A stretch of 30,069 nucleotides of DNA. It comes from a virus. Where the stretch lies: positions 1 through 30,069 of IMG/VR virus record IMGVR_UViG_3300010885_022088, one strand, 5' to 3'. Each line of letters begins with the position of its first letter. Position 1 is the stretch's first letter. Made by a program: the position numbers and the translations under genes. This document shows positions 27,565 to 30,069 of the stretch, piece after piece. The notes under the pieces are model-generated. The model did no database searches and had not been told where the DNA came from. It worked only from the letters and a program-made list of their open reading frames with translations.

Positions 27565-27830
27565 TCTTCACCTTTGTTTCCATAAATATTTGCTCTAGCA
27601 GCTTTTGGACTGCCATAGAGTGTGTTTGCACGTACCCTAATGAAACGCATGTTGCTTGCTGTGCCGGGAACTGTAATCCAAGGATTCTGCCCCTTTCTCC
27701 AAGCCTCAAGCTTGTTAATCATCTTATCAAATTCTGATCTATCACGACGAACAGCATTTACTGCCCAACGTCCAATTGAACGGCGTTCACCCTTCGACAC
27801 CTGTGTCTTACGACTGCGCTTCTTACCCAT
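27561..27830 (-). CDS. small basic protein (89 aa)
   Basis: MGKKRSRKTQVSKGERRSIGRWAVNAVRRDRSEFDKMINKLEAWRKGQNPWITVPG, then RFIRVRANTLYGSPKAARAN. Very basic at the N-terminus, likely nucleic-acid binding. The WITVPG/FIRVRA pattern suggests an OB- or SH3-like fold, unproven. AAAGGTGAATAAACT lies before the ATG. Confidence 0.78.
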   Translation of the reverse strand: MGKKRSRKTQVSKGERRSIGRWAVNAVRRDRSEFDKMINKLEAWRKGQNPWITVPGTASNMRFIRVRANTLYGSPKAARANIYGNKGEE

Positions 27831-27844
27831 AGTTTATTCACCTT

Positions 27845-28231
27845 TCATTTTTTACCATGATCTAGAACAGTCAAATTATGTTCACGATCAATATACTTAT
27901 ACTCAATTTCTGTAGGACCGAATTCTTCTAATGCATCAAACACATTTTTAATATCTAACGTAGAGCACGTATATACATCAAGTTGCATAAGTGCAGGATC
28001 AACTTCATCCCAGACATGCATAGCAATATGACTAGTCTCAATAATTGTAACAGCAGTCAAGCCCCTATTACCAACCATATCAGAATACACTGCATATGGA
28101 CCCATGAGAATTTTCATGCCAATCTTATCCACGAGCTTCTTCATCCAATCTTGAATTGCTTCAACGCACTGTGGCGGATTAAACAATTCTGCTCGTACAA
28201 TTAGATGCTTATGTTCCAATATCTGTAGCAA
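27845..28231 (-). CDS. SpeD-like S-adenosylmethionine decarboxylase homologue
   Basis: 128 residues, the class IB length. Ser67, His72 and Cys89 match the pyruvoyl-forming Ser, processing His and catalytic Cys of Thermotoga SpeD (TSHIAMHVWDE and LDVYTC). KHLIVRAEL at the start is the usual beta strand. The residue before the cleaved Ser is Thr, where SpeD usually has Glu. Classic SpeD makes decarboxylated AdoMet for spermidine; phage homologues have been reported with altered amino-acid decarboxylase activity, so the substrate is open. The start codon is TTG at 28231; no ATG is in frame nearby. Confidence 0.85.
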   Translation of the reverse strand: MLQILEHKHLIVRAELFNPPQCVEAIQDWMKKLVDKIGMKILMGPYAVYSDMVGNRGLTAVTIIETSHIAMHVWDEVDPALMQLDVYTCSTLDIKNVFDALEEFGPTEIEYKYIDREHNLTVLDHGKK

Positions 28232-28245
28232 CTCATAAATTCCCT

Positions 28246-28668
28246 TTATTCTATAGTTTTTAAATGTTCTTTCAAAATGTTTGATCCACCAATTCTTACG
28301 TTTATGATACCATTATAGTAATCATCGGTTTCTAATACTCTACGTTCAAATTGTTCTCTTGCTTCCAGATAACTAGCAATACCTCTACTTGGACAAAAAT
28401 GCAAAATTTCTCTTGTAAAATTTTCAGGGCCAAGTTGTTCTACATCGGCATTTAGTCTGTCGCTAGAACCCCAATATTCTCGCCAATCACTTTCTTTTGT
28501 AGAACGTCTTTTGTTTTTCTTGCCTTTAAGCGGTGGCTTTGTGATTTTAAACTTTGCTAACTTTTTACCAACATACATCATACCAGATATTTTGTTAGTA
28601 ATCAAGTAGACAAATGCCTCACACCCTGCTGGCAATTCAGTTAATTCTTTGTTTTTATATAACCACAT
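28246..28668 (-). CDS. SegE-like GIY-YIG endonuclease
   Basis: 140 residues from ATG 28668, which has GGAG 7 bases upstream (an in-frame GTG at 28680 lacks one). FVYLITNKISGMMYVGKKL is the GIY-YIG variant, then KGKKNKRRSTKESDWREYWGSSDRLNADVEQLGPENFTREIL and EAREQFERRVL. This is the SegE-like GIY-YIG arrangement of T4-type phages, with the second-motif Tyr and late Glu in place. It may be a homing or DNA-repair nuclease. It is not inserted within another gene here, so a free-standing role is likely. Confidence 0.88.
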   Translation of the reverse strand: MWLYKNKELTELPAGCEAFVYLITNKISGMMYVGKKLAKFKITKPPLKGKKNKRRSTKESDWREYWGSSDRLNADVEQLGPENFTREILHFCPSRGIASYLEAREQFERRVLETDDYYNGIINVRIGGSNILKEHLKTIE

Positions 28669-28694
28669 TTTATACTCCACTTCAGGAGTATTAT

Positions 28695-28841
28695 TTAGTC
28701 GTTATAATCATAACCATCTTCGTCTTCTTCTTCTTTGTTTTCTATTTCAGAACCACAGAAGGGGCAATAATCAATGGGGTCATCAATATCAGACACAACA
28801 CGAAATTCTGATAAACAGCTTCCACATTCGTACCACTTCAT
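28695..28841 (-). CDS. small zinc-ribbon protein (48 aa)
   Basis: MKWYECGSCLSEFRVVSDI, then YCPFCGSEIENKEEEDEDGYDYND. CGSC and CPFC pairs make a four-Cys zinc ribbon; the tail is acidic. Such ribbons occur in T4-type phages as proposed RNA-polymerase or nuclease accessory proteins, but no role is proven here. Short spacing (13 bases) to the preceding gene. Confidence 0.8.
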   Translation of the reverse strand: MKWYECGSCLSEFRVVSDIDDPIDYCPFCGSEIENKEEEDEDGYDYND

Positions 28842-28854
28842 TCCTTTTTTCCTT

Positions 28855-29031
28855 TTATTGTTTTAGTTTCTTTTTAACTGATTTTCTGGCTTCTTCCAAA
28901 GCTTTCAATGAAATTGCATTATCATATAACAAGTCAACATTACGAGTAAGCATTGCTGTTGTAATGTTTTTCCAGTGTTGATTAGCAATGTCATCAACAG
29001 CAGCATCTACATTAGCATATGGTTCAATCAT
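28855..29031 (-). CDS. small helical hypothetical protein (58 aa)
   Basis: MIEPYANVDAAVDDIANQHWKNITTAMLTRNVDLLYDNAISLKALEEARKSVKKKLKQ in outline: two helices and a basic tail. Not recognised. Overlaps the previous gene by 8 bases, consistent with translational coupling in this operon. Confidence 0.7.
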   Translation of the reverse strand: MIEPYANVDAAVDDIANQHWKNITTAMLTRNVDLLYDNAISLKALEEARKSVKKKLKQ

Positions 29032-29221
29032 TTATCTTTTCCACAATAATTATATTAGAAGATTCAGTACGATGAAACATATTATCATCTTCATCCTCAA
29101 GATGAAGATCAACAGCGGTTGAACCTTCACGACAATTAAAGTCTAGGACATGATATCTTCTTCCATGATCGTACCACTTATCATTATCTAATGTAATCCA
29201 ATCACCTTTTTTAATCATCAT
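29024..29221 (-). CDS. small beta-rich hypothetical protein (65 aa)
   Basis: MMIKKGDWITLDNDKWYDHGRRYHVLDFNCREGSTAVDLHLEDEDDN. The KGDWITL-x-(N)D-x-x-Y opening and alternating pattern suggest an SH3-like barrel, as in many small phage proteins; unrecognised. ATGA overlap with the DUF1653 gene upstream. Confidence 0.75.
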   Translation of the reverse strand: MMIKKGDWITLDNDKWYDHGRRYHVLDFNCREGSTAVDLHLEDEDDNMFHRTESSNIIIVEKIND

Positions 29222-29538
29222 TTACTCCTATGATAATCACAATATTCTTTATCTGTCATGTATAGTGTTCTGGCATCAACCTGCTCAAAGCGTCTAACGC
29301 CTTCTTCAACTTCATCGTGCCATTGACTATATGGTCTAGAAAAGCTGAATGGATATTCCTTTTCATACTCATCTTCGACCTGATATACAACCAACATTGC
29401 ATTTGTATCACAATCAAATGCAATGTCAGTTACTCTATATATTGTTCCTTTGTAGTGTCGCCAAGTACTACCTTCAATAACACCAGAATAGGACGCTTTA
29501 TTTCTCTCAGTAAAAAGAGAAGTTTTAGATTTCTTCAT
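29218..29538 (-). CDS. DUF1653 domain protein
   Basis: 106 residues. STWRHYKGTIYRVTDIAFDCDTNAMLVVYQVEDEYEKEYPFSFSRPYSQWHDEVEEGVRRFEQV has the DUF1653 pattern: Y-x-HYKG-x-x-Y-x-V, then L-VVYQ, a W- or F-x-RP segment and F-x-x-x-V. Function unknown; found in bacteria and phages, often near nucleotide metabolism genes. Here it lies two genes downstream of nrdB. ATGA overlaps at both ends. Confidence 0.88.
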   Translation of the reverse strand: MKKSKTSLFTERNKASYSGVIEGSTWRHYKGTIYRVTDIAFDCDTNAMLVVYQVEDEYEKEYPFSFSRPYSQWHDEVEEGVRRFEQVDARTLYMTDKEYCDYHRSK

Positions 29539-29675
29539 CTATAATCCCATCCTGAAATTTCAATACCACACATTCTTTTTATTTGTTTTCTATACTTGTG
29601 CAATAAATTGAAGTCCATACCTTCACATTTCAGAAAATACTTTCCATCAATTATATCAATACTATAACTTATCAT
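29535..29675 (-). CDS. small hypothetical protein (46 aa)
   Basis: MISYSIDIIDGKYFLKCEGMDFNLLHKYRKQIKRMCGIEISGWDYR in outline: a beta hairpin then a basic helix with two Cys. Starts within the nrdB stop (ATGA) and ends in an ATGA with the DUF1653 gene, so it is well placed in the coupled operon. Unrecognised. Confidence 0.75.
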   Translation of the reverse strand: MISYSIDIIDGKYFLKCEGMDFNLLHKYRKQIKRMCGIEISGWDYR

Positions 29676-30069
29676 GATGCTGCCCAAACATCCTGCCAAG
29701 TTCCACTCAGAGCGCCCTTAGCATAGTCTGTAGAACGATTTTCAAAGAAGTTTGTATGAGATGGAGCATTGATCATACCTTCAACCCATGGAAGTGGATT
29801 CTTCTTTACTTTAAAGATACCCTTTAGCCCAAGAGCAATCAAACGACGATCAGCAATATATCGAATATACTTCTTCACTTCATCAGAAGTTAAGTTCTGC
29901 ATTGGACCCATACTGAATGATAGATCAATAAACTTGTCTTCAAGAGCAACCATCTTTTCAGCAATACCGTAGATACGTTCCTTGAGTTCATCATTCCAGA
30001 TTTCATTATTCTCTTGAATATATGTACGGAATACCTTGATCATTGATTCGGCATGGATTGTTTCGTCAA
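29672..30069 (-). CDS. nrdB: ribonucleotide reductase small subunit NrdB, 3' part
   Basis: The reading frame is open to the right window edge, so this is the C-terminal part (about 132 codons). It begins DETIHAES, the helix carrying the diiron-ligand E-x-x-H of class Ia R2 proteins. MALEDKFIDLSFSMG, EVKKYIRYIADRRLIALGL, NPLPWVEGMI, and HTNFFENRSTDYAKGALSG follow: the F-F-E-x-R-x-x-x-Y-x-K-G ending is universal in R2. It supplies the tyrosyl radical for dNTP synthesis. The stop overlaps the next gene (ATGA). Confidence 0.95.
   Translation of the reverse strand, partial: DETIHAESMIKVFRTYIQENNEIWNDELKERIYGIAEKMVALEDKFIDLSFSMGPMQNLTSDEVKKYIRYIADRRLIALGLKGIFKVKKNPLPWVEGMINAPSHTNFFENRSTDYAKGALSGTWQDVWAAS

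Noticed and set aside
27580-27589. CATAAATA on the plus strand as a late promoter
   Set aside because: No plus-strand gene follows; it lies within an intergenic/5' region of minus-strand genes.
1-30069. CRISPR array, insertion sequence, integrase or attachment site
   Set aside because: No regularly spaced direct repeats, transposase or integrase motifs were seen on either strand; the repeated 18-base elements are promoters.

Overview
The window looks like part of the genome of a large T4-type (contractile-tail superfamily) bacteriophage of a Gram-negative host, probably an environmental proteobacterium. The evidence is a tRNA cluster and dense, mostly one-directional small genes with ATGA/TAATG overlaps. 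T4-type replication and metabolism genes are present: RNase H, a PhoH-type ATPase, RNA ligase 1, a polynucleotide-kinase-like P-loop protein, ribonucleotide reductase NrdB, a MazG-like protein and a SegE-like GIY-YIG nuclease. TATAAATA elements typical of T4 late promoters also occur. No integrase, IS element or CRISPR array is visible.

Layout. (1) 1-660, minus strand: tRNA array (a partial tRNA, His, Pro, initiator-like Met, Ala, Thr) behind a perfect TTGACA-N16-TATAAT promoter. (2) 712-962, minus: a tiny late-type gene with its own promoters and terminator. (3) 1015-6756, plus strand, the only plus-strand coding block: two related small membrane proteins, CsgF, CsgG, a curlin-repeat protein, a secreted FecR-domain protein, a CHASE2-adenylate cyclase and a small protein, nearly all overlapping. 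It resembles a bacterial curli-secretion plus cAMP-signalling operon carried by a phage. (4) 7056-9806, minus: three late-type genes whose first about 10 residues resemble the T4 capsid-targeting peptide; one has a GP88-type domain and one a ParB-like domain. (5) 9906-20403, minus: small accessory genes in short cassettes, each behind a sigma70-like promoter of one repeated sequence family (TTGACACGAATCA + N + TATAAT-like), many separated by intrinsic terminators. They include an SPFH lipoprotein operon, a DUF932 protein, an RNA-repair pair (RNA ligase 1 + kinase), a small adenine-methylase-like protein and a zinc metalloprotease. (6) 20400-30069, minus: tightly packed conserved T4-type genes (MazG-like, PD-(D/E)XK nuclease, PhoH, RNase H), then a glycosyltransferase, a SpeD-like protein, a GIY-YIG nuclease, a zinc ribbon, a DUF1653 protein and the 3' end of nrdB.

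How it may work together. The accessory region appears to be transcribed by host sigma70 polymerase from standardised strong promoters, while the CTS-like genes and perhaps the curli block use late promoters. tRNA genes plus RNA ligase and kinase fit tRNA supplementation and repair. The curli/FecR/CHASE2-cyclase block is the most unusual content: an outer-membrane export pore with its amyloid-like substrate, linked to a periplasmic sensor and a membrane cAMP synthase. Two places (14885-14938 and 26503-26559) show a promoter spacer that is the inverted repeat of the downstream ribosome-binding site, suggesting a promoter-dependent translation switch. All family assignments come from reading motifs by eye; no database search was run.
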